64,000 nt of DNA, from the NCBI RefSeq assembly GCF_014197535.1, contig NZ_JACIFV010000008.1, forward strand, positions 1-64,000. The letters run 5' to 3'. This DNA is from Rhizobium aethiopicum. Its GTDB lineage: Bacteria; Pseudomonadota; Alphaproteobacteria; Rhizobiales; Rhizobiaceae. Below the pieces are notes generated by a model. The model did no database searches and was not told the DNA's origin. It saw only the letters and a list, made by a program, of their open reading frames with translations. Shown here one piece after another: positions 1-8,836 of the stretch (the first letter of the stretch is position 1; each line of letters starts with the position of its first letter). The position numbers and the translations under genes are program-made.

Positions 1-374
1 CATAGTCTCAAAGCTAAAGCCGAAGGGGTGCGTCTCACCCGCCCCCGCTCCTCCCTTGCAACCCGGCTCAGCCGGTCGGATCGGGGGCTGAGCGTCAGTG
101 CCAGCGTCGCATTTCTAATCGGTTGGCAGAGTCGCATTCCTAATCAGCTTTGACATTGTTTGTAGCCGCAAAGTTAAAGTGTCCTGTTTCTGCAAAGTTG
201 GAATGTCACTCTCCCCGCGTTTGAACGGCGTTTGGGAGTTTGCGGATGGGACTGATTGCGCCGCGCGGTGTGTCCCCGGCCCTGCAAAAAAATCTAGACA
301 TCCGCGCATGCCGGACTGACGACATTCGAACCGGAGTGGTCGGTTTAGCGTTGCCTTAAAGAAACTGTGCAAGG
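1..374. other. Left-edge intergenic stretch with possible IS21-type end scar
   Basis: No convincing gene lies in these bases. Between about 109 and 215 there are short repeated units: GTCGCATTTCTAATC near 109 and GTCGCATTCCTAATC near 133, then AAAGTTAAAGTGTC and CAAAGTTGGAATGTC. Tandem, slightly diverged units of this kind resemble the multiple terminal repeats of IS21-family elements, but no transposase is present. I infer a degenerate insertion-sequence end. The promoter of the next gene probably lies between 216 and 374. Confidence 0.3.
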
Positions 375-2657
375 ATGCGCTCTGACCACCACACCGGCGA
401 GCTGATGAAGTTTCGAAAAGACCCAGAGATAGCGCGCAGCCGCGCGGCCTGCCTAACCGGCCATGTAAGCGCCTTCGCGCCCGCGTTATTTGCGGCCATT
501 ATTGCAGTCATCGTCGTCTGGGTGGCAACGAACTGGCGGCTGGAGCGCTCTCTTGCCGACGAACGCTCGGTCGTTGCCGGCGAGCTTGCCACGATATCAT
601 CTCGGCTGCAGACGAACCTGAATAGCAATGTGAAACTGTTGCAAGGGCTTGCGGCGGGTATCTCCGTCGATCCCGCAATGGGTCAGAATGGATTTTCCAA
701 ACTTGCAGCACGGATCCTGCAGCCTGATTCACAATTGCGAAGCTTCGCCGCGGCGCCGGACATGGTCGTCAGCTGGGTCTATCCGGAAAAAGGAAATGAA
801 AGAGCCATCGGCCTCGACTACCGGAAGAATGAGAAGCAACGGGCTGCCGCGATGCTGGCGCGCAACACCCACAATATCGTCTTGACTGGCCCGGTGGAGC
901 TTGTCCAAGGCGGAATGGCGTTCGTGGTCAGGTACCCTGTCTATATCACCGACGGAAATAGCGAGATCTTTTGGGGCCTGCTTTCCGGAATCATTGATAT
1001 TCCAAGGCTTTACGGAGATAGCGGCCTTCGTTCGACGGATCTTGAGATTGCCATCAGCACCGTACCGGAGCCGGAATCGCCCAAACAGGTTTTTCTCGGC
1101 AGCCTGGAGACCTTTCAAAGGAAACCGGTGGTCGCAAATGTGGATATGACCTACGGCCGTTGGACCCTCGCCGCGCGTCCGAAGCATGGATGGGGTAGAA
1201 ATAACGGGATCGGCGCCTTCGAGTTCTATGCTAGCTTATTGGCTTTCTGTGTCGTGGCCCCCATCGTCTGGATCGGCTTTCTGACTAGATCGCGCCAAAG
1301 AACCATTGAAAAACTTCGCCTGCACAAGAAGAAGCTTGTTCGCGCGCGACAGCGCCTGGAATATCTGTCACTGCATGACGCACTGACGGGACTTCCCAAT
1401 CGACGATTCGTCGACCAGATGATCTCGCAGCCGCCGCGGCCCGCTCCGGAAGATTGCCTGATCCTCATTCATATCGACCTTGACCGGTTTAAAGAGATCA
1501 ACGACACGAAAGGCCATGCCGGCGGTGACATTGTCCTGCAGACCACGGCTTTGCGACTCGCCGATTTGGCCGGCCTGAACGACGTCGCGGCTCGCATCGG
1601 TGGAGACGAGTTCATTTTCGCCAGCTGGAGCGCCAATCCGGAGCCTAAAGCAACCGAATTGGCCAAGCAGATTGTCGACGCGCTTCAGCGTAACATCTTT
1701 ATCGATGGAGCAGCACATGTGGTCGGAGCAAGTGTCGGCGTCGCCTGGGAGACTGACCCTTCTCGGCGGGACCTTGGTCAGTTGCTTCTGAATGCCGATC
1801 TGGCTCTCTACGAGGCGAAGAAGGCGGGTCGCGGTCGCGCGGCCATTTTCACCGAAGAGCTTCGCAGCGCCGCAATTCATTCCAAAGAACTGGCGGATGA
1901 ATTCAACCAAGCGCTCGAACGCGATGAGCTCGTTGCGTTCTTCCAGCCGCAGTTCGACGCAAATACATTGGCGATCGCAGGTGTCGAAGCGCTCGCCCGC
2001 TGGGATCATCCGCGAAGAGGTCTGCTCGGTCCGGCCGAGTTTCTTGATGCTGCGGAAAGGCTCGGGCGCAGCGGCGACATGGATAGACTGATCCTGCAAA
2101 AGGCGCTCTTCGAACTGACGAGATGGGATAGCTTGGGACTGCAGATCCCACGGGTATCGGTCAATATCTCCGCGCGCCGACTGGCGCAGGCAAATCTGCT
2201 TGCCGAGCTTTCAGCGCTTCCCACAGCGAGAGGTCGCCTGTGTTTCGAGCTGCTTGAAACAATCTCCTTCGACGAGCTTCAGCCTGCTCTCAATGAGGTG
2301 ATTCCAGCAATCAAGGCGCTCGGCATAGAAATCGAAATTGATGATTTCGGCACGGAACATGCCAGTATCGTCAGCTTGCTTCGATTTGAGCCCCGAAGGC
2401 TCAAGATCGATCGAGAGATTATCAAGCCGATCATCGACTCTCCGTCTCAACGCCGTCTGGTCTCCTCGATTATCGAAATCGGGCGGTCACAGAACATCGA
2501 CATCGTTGCCGAAGGCGTGGAGACAATGGAGCACGCGAAGATCCTGAAGGATCTCGGCTGCCATTTGCTGCAAGGTTATGCTCTGGCACGGCCAATGACC
2601 TCAGAGCAGCTGATCGAACTTTGCAGCAGGAAGGATAAAAGAGCGGCAGGCCGATAA
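375..2657 (+). CDS. Membrane-anchored GGDEF-EAL cyclic-di-GMP protein with periplasmic sensor
   Basis: A 760-residue inner-membrane protein predicted to make and/or break cyclic-di-GMP. Transmembrane helices lie near residues 34-52 and 284-304 and enclose a CHASE-like periplasmic sensor. The GGDEF signature is intact (409-413), but the RxxD inhibitory site is not: the residues before it read GLND. The EAL domain keeps EAL (538-540), the N of VNIS, the E of LLET, the DD of DDFGT (near 656), KIDR, AEGVET and LLQGY, so phosphodiesterase activity is plausible. The first ATG has AAGG almost touching it; the ATG at 405 is an alternative start. The gene stands alone, so its input signal is unknown. 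The domain assignment is secure. Confidence 0.93.
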   Translation: MRSDHHTGELMKFRKDPEIARSRAACLTGHVSAFAPALFAAIIAVIVVWVATNWRLERSLADERSVVAGELATISSRLQTNLNSNVKLLQGLAAGISVDPAMGQNGFSKLAARILQPDSQLRSFAAAPDMVVSWVYPEKGNERAIGLDYRKNEKQRAAAMLARNTHNIVLTGPVELVQGGMAFVVRYPVYITDGNSEIFWGLLSGIIDIPRLYGDSGLRSTDLEIAISTVPEPESPKQVFLGSLETFQRKPVVANVDMTYGRWTLAARPKHGWGRNNGIGAFEFYASLLAFCVVAPIVWIGFLTRSRQRTIEKLRLHKKKLVRARQRLEYLSLHDALTGLPNRRFVDQMISQPPRPAPEDCLILIHIDLDRFKEINDTKGHAGGDIVLQTTALRLADLAGLNDVAARIGGDEFIFASWSANPEPKATELAKQIVDALQRNIFIDGAAHVVGASVGVAWETDPSRRDLGQLLLNADLALYEAKKAGRGRAAIFTEELRSAAIHSKELADEFNQALERDELVAFFQPQFDANTLAIAGVEALARWDHPRRGLLGPAEFLDAAERLGRSGDMDRLILQKALFELTRWDSLGLQIPRVSVNISARRLAQANLLAELSALPTARGRLCFELLETISFDELQPALNEVIPAIKALGIEIEIDDFGTEHASIVSLLRFEPRRLKIDREIIKPIIDSPSQRRLVSSIIEIGRSQNIDIVAEGVETMEHAKILKDLGCHLLQGYALARPMTSEQLIELCSRKDKRAAGR

Positions 2658-2773
2658 GGTTGGGCCGCCGGCTGTTTGTACTTGCGGGTCTTCGTCGGCA
2701 GGTTCATTCTATCCCCATTGAGAATCCCACCGGCAGCGGCTGACATCGCCGTTGCACATCGGGTTTTCGTGAG

Positions 2774-5700
2774 ATGCCTGCGATGGAATGCGCCGGCTGC
2801 GGTTTCGATATTCAGAGCGGTTTTGCTTTCTGTCCGCGATGCGGCGCAAGGCAACCCCTCTCCTGCGCGGCCTGCGGCTATCCATGTCAGCCTGATTTTG
2901 CCTTCTGCCCAAGATGCGGCGCATCGATCTCAGGGAAGGCCCAGCCCGCCGCGAAACCGGCCATCGAGACGGTGCCGGCTGAATCCGATGGCGACGCCGA
3001 CCGGCGGCCGGTGACGGTGCTCTTTGCCGATCTCTGCGGGTTCACGTCGCTGAGCGAGCAGATCGACCCTGAAGTCATGCGGGCGCTGCAGAACGAATTG
3101 TTCGAAGAGATGACCCGGGCGGTGGAAGCCTATGGCGGCTTCGTCGATAAATTTGTCGGCGATGCGCTTCTTGCGCTGTTCGGTGCGCCTGTCGCCCATG
3201 AGGACGATCCGGTGCGGGCGCTTGGCGCCGCAGTTGATATGATCGACCGGGCCGCTGCGGTCGGCACACGCTGGCAATCGCGCGCCGGCGTGCCGCTGCG
3301 TCTGCATATCGGCATCAACAGCGGCCCGGTCGTCACCGGCGGCTTCGGCGCCGCCGGTGCGAAATCCTATTCCGTGACCGGCGACACGGTAAACACTGCG
3401 CAACGGCTGCAATCCATGGCTGGCGAAAACGATATTCTCGTCGGTCCGCTGACCTATCGCCTCACCCGCCACGCCTTTGCCTTCGACAGCCTCGGCGCGC
3501 AGTCCTTGCGCGGCAAGAGTGGAAACGTGCTCGTGCATCGGCTGAGCGGGCTGCTGGAAGCGCCGCATACGGCACGCGGGCTCGAAAGTTTCGGCCTTCA
3601 GGCGCCGATGGTCGGACGGGACGCCGACCTGTCGCGCCTGCTGACCTGCCTCGATCTTGCCTGTGGTGGCGCCGCGCAGCTTGTCCGCCTGATCGGCGAA
3701 GCGGGCATCGGCAAATCGCGTCTGGCCAGCGAATTCGTCGGGGTCGCCGCCGATGCGGACCGTTTCCCCGGCCTTGCCATCCGCAAAGCCAGCTGCTCTC
3801 CCCTCGGCGAACAATCCTACGGCACGCTCGCCGCGGTCGTGCGGAGCGCCTACGGAATCGGCGAGCGCGACGATCCCGACAAGACACGGCAACTGCTGAC
3901 AACAGGGTTCCGTGCCCTCGATCTCAAGCCCGACGACATCGAGGCGCTTTTGCCGCTCTTTCTGCATGTTCTCGGCTTCGGCGATCCGGATGGCGCGCTC
4001 CGGCACATCGAGCCGGAACAATTGCGGCGGCAGATCTTCTATGCGGTCCGCACCGTTTTCGAGCGGCGGCTGGCGCAAGGCCCTCTCCTTCTTGTCATCG
4101 AGGATCTCCACTGGGCGGACGCGGCCTCACTGGAGGTGCTGCGCTTCATGATGGACCGGCTGGAGCGCAGCCGGCTGATGCTGCTTGCGATCTATCGGCC
4201 GACGTCGCAGACGGACCCGCTGGACTCCAATCGCGTCAGCGTCACCGTCCAGCGTCTCGGCCCCCTCCTCGCTGCCGATGGGCAGAAGCTGCTTGCCGCC
4301 TTTTTTGGCGAGGGTCACGGCAAGTTGCCGGCGCCGATGCGCAAGCGCATCCTCGATCGCGCCGGCGGCAATCCGCTGTTCATCGAAGAAATCCTGCGCG
4401 GGCTGATCGACATGGGCACGCTGCACAATGACGGCCAGCGCTGGCATGTCGCGGCCGAAGATGCGGATGTCGATATACCCGTCAATCTGCAGGCCCTGTT
4501 GCTTGCCCGTGTCGACCGGCTGCCCCAGGAGATCAGGCGTCTGGCGCAGGAGGCGGCGGTCGTCGGCCCGAAGTTCGATACCGCCCTGCTCCGCACCGTC
4601 GCGACCGACCCGGCCGGCATCGATGCGGCGCTGGATTATCTCTGCGATGCCAATATCATCGAGGAATTGCGCGGGCCGGACGCCGAGATAGCGCCAGGCT
4701 ATCGCTTCAGCCAGACGCTGATGCACGATGTCATCTACCACAATCTGCTGCTGCAACGGCGCATGGAGCTTCACCGACGGATCGGCCGGGCGCTGGAACG
4801 CCAATATGGCGTGGCGCCGGATCGGGCGGAGCATCTGGCGCAGCTCGGCCATCATTTCAGCCTGACCACCGAAAAGGCCAAGGGCGCCAGCTATCTCATG
4901 GCGGCGGGCGATATAGCGCGCAAGATTTACGCCAATGACGATGCCATGCGTCTCTACCGCCAGGCTCTTGCCGCCTTTGCCGACGAACCGGAGGTGACGC
5001 CGGAGCAATCGGCACTGCTGGAGCGCCTTGGCGATCTCTGCGGTCCTGCCGGCCGCCGTGAGGCTGCCCTGAACCATTATCAGCGAGCACTTGCGACCCA
5101 CCGCGTGAAAGATGATCGGATCGCCGTGGCGAGGATCTTGCGCAAGATCAGCCGTCTGCATCTCGATGCGGGACGCCGCGATCAGGCGGAGGCCAATTGC
5201 GCCGAAGCCGAAGCGATGATCGCGCCGATCGATGCGCCGGTCGAACATGCCCATCTCCTGCAGGAACGCGGCCACCTCGCCTTCCGCACCGGCGACCAGG
5301 CTGCTGCCGCCGAATGGGCGACACAGGCACTGCAATGCCTGCAAACGCTGCCGATCGATGGAACGACGGAGGCCGGACGGGAGGCAGCGCGGGCGATGGC
5401 AGAGGCGCTGAACACCAAGGGTGCAGCGCTGGCGCGGCTCGGACGCCGCCGTGATGCCGTGCAGGAAGTGGAGCGCAGCCTCTCGGTCGCCGAACAGGCC
5501 GATCTGCAAAGCGCCGCCTGCCGCGCCTATTCCAATCTCGGCGTTCTCTACACGATCGTCGATCCTGCCAACGCCATCAAGATCTGCCGGCGCGGGTTGG
5601 AGGTCGCCACTCGTATCGGCGATCTCGGCTTCCAGGCGCGTCTTCTCGCCAATCTCGCGGTCTCCTGCTGCACCTTCACCGATCGCTGCGGAGCCGAGGG

Positions 5701-6028
5701 CGTGCCGGCGGCGGAAAAGGCGGTGGAAATCGACCGGGCGCTTGATCAGCGCGACCATCTCTCCGTACCGCTGATCGTGCTCGGGCAGATACATCAATGC
5801 CACGGGCAGCCGAAGCTAGCTCGTAAGTATTACGAGGAAGCTCTTGAGGTTGCGAAGGAAATTGACGAGCCGCAGCTGCTCTTTCCGTGCTATGATGGCT
5901 TGGCGACACTGAGCCTTGAACACGACGACATGGATGAAGCGGAACGGTATTTCGCGCTGGCGCAGGATGTGTGCATCCGCCACAAGCTCGACCCCGGCAC
6001 GTTCGTCGTCTTGCCGTTTCTCGACTGA
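2774..6028 (+). CDS. Zinc-ribbon / class III adenylate cyclase / AAA ATPase / TPR regulator
   Basis: A 1084-residue multidomain signalling protein. Two zinc ribbons come first (C6, C9, C20, C23 and C31, C34, C45, C48). A class III cyclase domain follows at about 77-260. It keeps both metal aspartates (FADLCGF and VGDALLALFG), the substrate lysine of DKFVGD, and the transition-state N and R in TVNTAQRL, so it should be active. Next is an AAA/STAND-type ATPase with Walker A GEAGIGKSR near 307 and Walker B VIEDLHWAD near 440, then TPR-like helices to the C terminus. This architecture is expanded in rhizobia, with mostly unknown ligands. The shine-dalgarno is weak; the ATG at 2783 is a possible alternative just before the first ribbon. 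The protein is soluble, with no signal peptide or membrane helix. Confidence 0.92.
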   Translation: MPAMECAGCGFDIQSGFAFCPRCGARQPLSCAACGYPCQPDFAFCPRCGASISGKAQPAAKPAIETVPAESDGDADRRPVTVLFADLCGFTSLSEQIDPEVMRALQNELFEEMTRAVEAYGGFVDKFVGDALLALFGAPVAHEDDPVRALGAAVDMIDRAAAVGTRWQSRAGVPLRLHIGINSGPVVTGGFGAAGAKSYSVTGDTVNTAQRLQSMAGENDILVGPLTYRLTRHAFAFDSLGAQSLRGKSGNVLVHRLSGLLEAPHTARGLESFGLQAPMVGRDADLSRLLTCLDLACGGAAQLVRLIGEAGIGKSRLASEFVGVAADADRFPGLAIRKASCSPLGEQSYGTLAAVVRSAYGIGERDDPDKTRQLLTTGFRALDLKPDDIEALLPLFLHVLGFGDPDGALRHIEPEQLRRQIFYAVRTVFERRLAQGPLLLVIEDLHWADAASLEVLRFMMDRLERSRLMLLAIYRPTSQTDPLDSNRVSVTVQRLGPLLAADGQKLLAAFFGEGHGKLPAPMRKRILDRAGGNPLFIEEILRGLIDMGTLHNDGQRWHVAAEDADVDIPVNLQALLLARVDRLPQEIRRLAQEAAVVGPKFDTALLRTVATDPAGIDAALDYLCDANIIEELRGPDAEIAPGYRFSQTLMHDVIYHNLLLQRRMELHRRIGRALERQYGVAPDRAEHLAQLGHHFSLTTEKAKGASYLMAAGDIARKIYANDDAMRLYRQALAAFADEPEVTPEQSALLERLGDLCGPAGRREAALNHYQRALATHRVKDDRIAVARILRKISRLHLDAGRRDQAEANCAEAEAMIAPIDAPVEHAHLLQERGHLAFRTGDQAAAAEWATQALQCLQTLPIDGTTEAGREAARAMAEALNTKGAALARLGRRRDAVQEVERSLSVAEQADLQSAACRAYSNLGVLYTIVDPANAIKICRRGLEVATRIGDLGFQARLLANLAVSCCTFTDRCGAEGVPAAEKAVEIDRALDQRDHLSVPLIVLGQIHQCHGQPKLARKYYEEALEVAKEIDEPQLLFPCYDGLATLSLEHDDMDEAERYFALAQDVCIRHKLDPGTFVVLPFLD

Positions 6029-6095
6029 AGGCCTCGCATTTCGCTCTGCATCAATTAGACCAAACGATTCAAAAACATAAAGGGAGGAACTAACA

Positions 6096-6776
6096 ATGCA
6101 GGAGAACCACGCCGATAAACCCTTACAGCCTGGAGATCGCGCGCCCAACGTCGTGCTGGATGCAATCACCCGCCATGGCAAGATCGCCATCGATGATTTT
6201 CGCGGTCAGAAGCCGGTGCTCGTCGGCTTGTTTCGCGGCTTGCACTGCCCCTTCTGCCGCCGGCAGATCGCCGCCATGGCCGAACTCACCGATGCATTGC
6301 AGGAGAAAGGCATCGACAGCCTGACGGTCGTCAATACGCCGATCGAGCGAGCGCGCCTCTATTTCCGCTACCACCCGCTTCCCAATTTGCTTGCGGCCTC
6401 GGACCCCGACCGAGTATCGCACAGGGCGTTCGGGCTGCCGAATATCGAGTTCACCGAATCCGAGAACGAATGGCCGCACAAGGTCAGCATGAGCACAATG
6501 TCGTCAATGCAGGTCGACATGCCGGGCGAGCTGCCGGAGCCCATGGGTGTGATGGCGGCAATGGAATATCTCGACAAGGCCGACGGTTATGAATTCACCG
6601 AGGACGACACGCGGATGATCGCCACCGGCCATGGCCAGCTTGTCGGCGAATTCCTGCTCGACCGCGATGGCGTCGTGCGCTGGTGTTTCACGGAAGTCGA
6701 GGAAGGTGGCCGCAACTTGTTCGGCGGTCCCGCCCCTCGCGATGTAATGTCGGCGGCTTCGAATATGGCTGTTTGA
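6096..6776 (+). CDS. AhpC/TSA-family peroxiredoxin-like protein
   Basis: A 226-residue cytosolic thioredoxin-fold protein, probably a thiol peroxidase or redoxin. The GDRAPNVVLDA opening and the FRGLHCPFCRRQ segment (C51 and C54) place it in the AhpC/TSA family; a CxxC active site rather than a lone peroxidatic cysteine resembles PRX-like2/bacterioferritin-comigratory relatives. The C-terminal part (DGVVRWCFTEVEEGG) matches the beta-strand region of redoxins. A strong GGGAGG lies upstream of the ATG. It sits alone after the cyclase gene and converges on a cytochrome c' gene 12 bp away. The reductant is not evident nearby. Confidence 0.88.
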   Translation: MQENHADKPLQPGDRAPNVVLDAITRHGKIAIDDFRGQKPVLVGLFRGLHCPFCRRQIAAMAELTDALQEKGIDSLTVVNTPIERARLYFRYHPLPNLLAASDPDRVSHRAFGLPNIEFTESENEWPHKVSMSTMSSMQVDMPGELPEPMGVMAAMEYLDKADGYEFTEDDTRMIATGHGQLVGEFLLDRDGVVRWCFTEVEEGGRNLFGGPAPRDVMSAASNMAV

Positions 6777-6788
6777 CACCTGTTGTGC

Positions 6789-7343
6789 TTATTGCGCCCT
6801 GAACCGGGCGTGGCAGGTCGTGCAGGTCTGCAGCATGAGGTGAAAAGCGTGCTCCGCCGCCATTGCCGACAGCTCCTGCTCGCCTCGGACGTGAGTGCCG
6901 AGCGGGCCGCCGCCCATGGCCTCCCCAGGCTTCATGCGCATGCTGGCAGGCATTGGTCCCGGATTATTCTGCGCAGCGGCGTCCAGAGCGACGGCATAGT
7001 CGCGCAGGTCGTTTGCGATGCGGTCGAACCGCTCGCGCTCCTCGAGAATGTTCGGCATGGCCTTTGATTGTGGGCTGGCCGCCTCGGATGCGAAGTGTTC
7101 GGAAAGAACGACGCCGGATCTGTCGCGGATGGTGTCTGCTGCCCATCGGAATTCGGCTGCCTTATAGCTCGCCGGATCCTTGAACATGCCGGAAATTGTC
7201 TTTGCCGCCGCGGCCATGGCCTTCATGTCGGCCTGTCGAAGCGCCACGACATCATCGGCGGCCGGCGACGGGACGGTCGTCAAGAGAGCGGCTCCCACGG
7301 CAGGGAGCAGTCCAAAAGTCGCCACGAATAAGGTCCGTCTCAT
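6789..7343 (-). CDS. Periplasmic cytochrome c' / c-556 family protein
   Basis: A 184-residue secreted monohaem cytochrome. An N-terminal signal peptide (MRRTLFVATFGLLPAVGAALL, cleaved near PSPAAD) is followed by a four-helix bundle, with the haem-binding CTTCH at the extreme C terminus, as in cytochrome c'. I chose the ATG at 7343 because GGAAG lies 8 bases upstream; the longer reading from 7358 lacks this. It diverges from the cytochrome b561 gene and probably belongs to the same periplasmic redox module. Cytochromes c' bind NO or shuttle electrons; which applies here cannot be told. Confidence 0.88.
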   Translation of the reverse strand: MRRTLFVATFGLLPAVGAALLTTVPSPAADDVVALRQADMKAMAAAAKTISGMFKDPASYKAAEFRWAADTIRDRSGVVLSEHFASEAASPQSKAMPNILEERERFDRIANDLRDYAVALDAAAQNNPGPMPASMRMKPGEAMGGGPLGTHVRGEQELSAMAAEHAFHLMLQTCTTCHARFRAQ

Positions 7344-7503
7344 AGAGCTGCTTCCCAAACCGACGTGATTCCGCCTCTACGCATATCCCTTCTCATCTGG
7401 GCAACAACAGGGCGGACACCCTCCCCGAGGTTCTCGGCAATGGGCCGATGCGGAAGCGTTAACCGCTGCCGAATAATCTGCGGCTCTCGCTTGGAGTGGA
7501 TCA

Positions 7504-8006
7504 ATGAAAAGTGGCTATTCGCTCGCTCAGATAGGGCTTCACTGGCTGGTCGCCTTCATGGTGCCGGTGCAGTATTTGACTGGCGGCAGCATCGAGAGAA
7601 TTCATCATGCAGTCCACATGGGATGACGCCATCCTCGTGGGACGTCGTCCAGCATCAGCTCCATAACTACGCGGGGATTGGCATTGGCCTGCTGATGGGC
7701 GTGCGGCTCGTTCTTCGGATCTTTCAGCCGCCCGAGCCTGCCGCGCCCGGCACATGGACCGGACGGATCGCGACGGCGCTTCATCACGCCTTCTACGCCG
7801 CAATCATCGGACAGGCCTGCATGGGGGTCGTCGCCAGTTACTTCTGGTTTGGGATTGCGCCGTACCATGTCATCGGGTCGAAAATAATTCTGGCGATGGT
7901 GGCGTTGCATCTTGCCGCAGCGGCCTGGCACACGCTGGTCGCCCGTGACGAGACGGTCGACCGGATGCTGCTGCCGCACCGGAAGCGGTCGGCAAAAAAT
8001 GTCTAA
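7504..8006 (+). pseudogene. Cytochrome b561, frameshifted by one missing base
   Basis: The first 40 codons from the ATG at 7504 (GGAG 7 bases upstream) read as a b561 N terminus, with LHWLVAFMVPVQYL and HHAVHMG, and stop at TGA 7624-7626. The family match resumes one frame over at MTPSSWDVVQHQLHNYAGIGIG and runs to 8006. Inserting one base near 7621-7623 gives a continuous protein of about 167 residues, the normal b561 length, with four membrane helices and candidate haem histidines. Intact homologues are di-haem inner-membrane electron carriers between quinone and periplasmic partners. It is either a recent pseudogene or a base-calling error; a separate 3' product starting at 7623 seems unlikely. 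Confidence 0.8.
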
Positions 8007-8112
8007 GTGGCCAGCCTCAACCCGGCGGGGTGCGTCATATAAAGGACTCGAATGTTGGCGATAGCTAGGTCCGCGATTGAAATCGAGCTGCTTTGCATGT
8101 AGCTCGTTGGGA

Positions 8113-8517
8113 ATGGGCAAGATGTACCGAATCACAGTGAGCACGTTGCTCGTGATGATGCGGCTGGTGATCGTCGTATCACTGGCGGGGTACTCGTTGG
8201 CGAACGCCAGCGCGGCGATGCATGGCTCACCGTTCCCCGAGCTGCAAGCCGCCGCCGCAGAGACGATGCCGTCCCATGAAGGCCACGAAGTGGCGGAGGC
8301 GGGCCATCACGACCATGCGCGCATCGACATGCCCGATGACGACGGAGGTGCGAAGCTCGTCAAGCAGGAATGCTGCAAGGATTTCTGCGGCGGGCTCGGC
8401 ATCATTTGTGAAAGCCCCGACGTCGGTGGGCCAGTCGTAGCCTCGATCCGGCAGTTCGTGGACGACCGCACGACCTTCGGCGAACAGCCGCCGCTCCACC
8501 GCCCTCCGAATATCTGA
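8113..8517 (+). CDS. Secreted His/Cys-rich protein, probable copper-handling accessory
   Basis: A protein of about 134 residues that I do not recognise by family name. It has a hydrophobic signal sequence (residues about 5-30), then a histidine-rich stretch (HEGHE, GHHDHAR) and a cysteine cluster (KQECCKDFCGG), all suited to soft-metal binding. It opens the run of copper genes to 13003, all on this strand, which supports a role in copper sequestration or sensing in the periplasm. The start is uncertain: ATG at 8113 and ATG at 8122 are both possible, and an upstream TTG at 8077 is less likely. Confidence 0.7.
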   Translation: MGKMYRITVSTLLVMMRLVIVVSLAGYSLANASAAMHGSPFPELQAAAAETMPSHEGHEVAEAGHHDHARIDMPDDDGGAKLVKQECCKDFCGGLGIICESPDVGGPVVASIRQFVDDRTTFGEQPPLHRPPNI

Positions 8518-8608
8518 ACAGAGACGCGCCCGCTCGATCGGGTCCATTCGGTCGCCGCCTGATTCCGGGCGAGCGCCCGTAGGTTATCTCTTATTCGGAA
8601 ATTTCATA

Positions 8609-8836
8609 ATGAAATCCTCGCTTTTCGTGGTGGGGCTGCCGCTTGTCATCGGCGGCTGCGCATCCACGCTTCCTCCCGACGTGGTGGCGTCTTCCGCCGC
8701 GGCCGAACAGCCGTCGCCGCGGCCGGTCGCCTACAGGTCGCCGATCTCGGGCTACGTCTCCAGGCTGCCCGTCGATCCAAAGCCATGGCGCAGACAGAAC
8801 GATCTGCAGGCTCCAGCAAATGGAGATGACTCGTGA
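8609..8836 (+). CDS. Small outer-membrane-type lipoprotein of the copper cassette
   Basis: A 75-residue lipoprotein: the signal peptide ends in the lipobox VIGGC, so C17 should be lipidated, and the mature part is only about 59 residues, proline- and alanine-rich. Its last codon overlaps the GTG start of the following efflux gene (GTGA), indicating translational coupling. Small lipoproteins of this type accompany OMF/multicopper oxidase clusters in rhizobia; no enzymatic motif is visible. It may help assemble or anchor the outer-membrane factor. Confidence 0.75.
   Translation: MKSSLFVVGLPLVIGGCASTLPPDVVASSAAAEQPSPRPVAYRSPISGYVSRLPVDPKPWRRQNDLQAPANGDDS

Noticed and set aside
4127..5803. 558-codon minus-strand frame inside the cyclase/TPR gene
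   Set aside because: Antisense shadow of the recognised multidomain protein.
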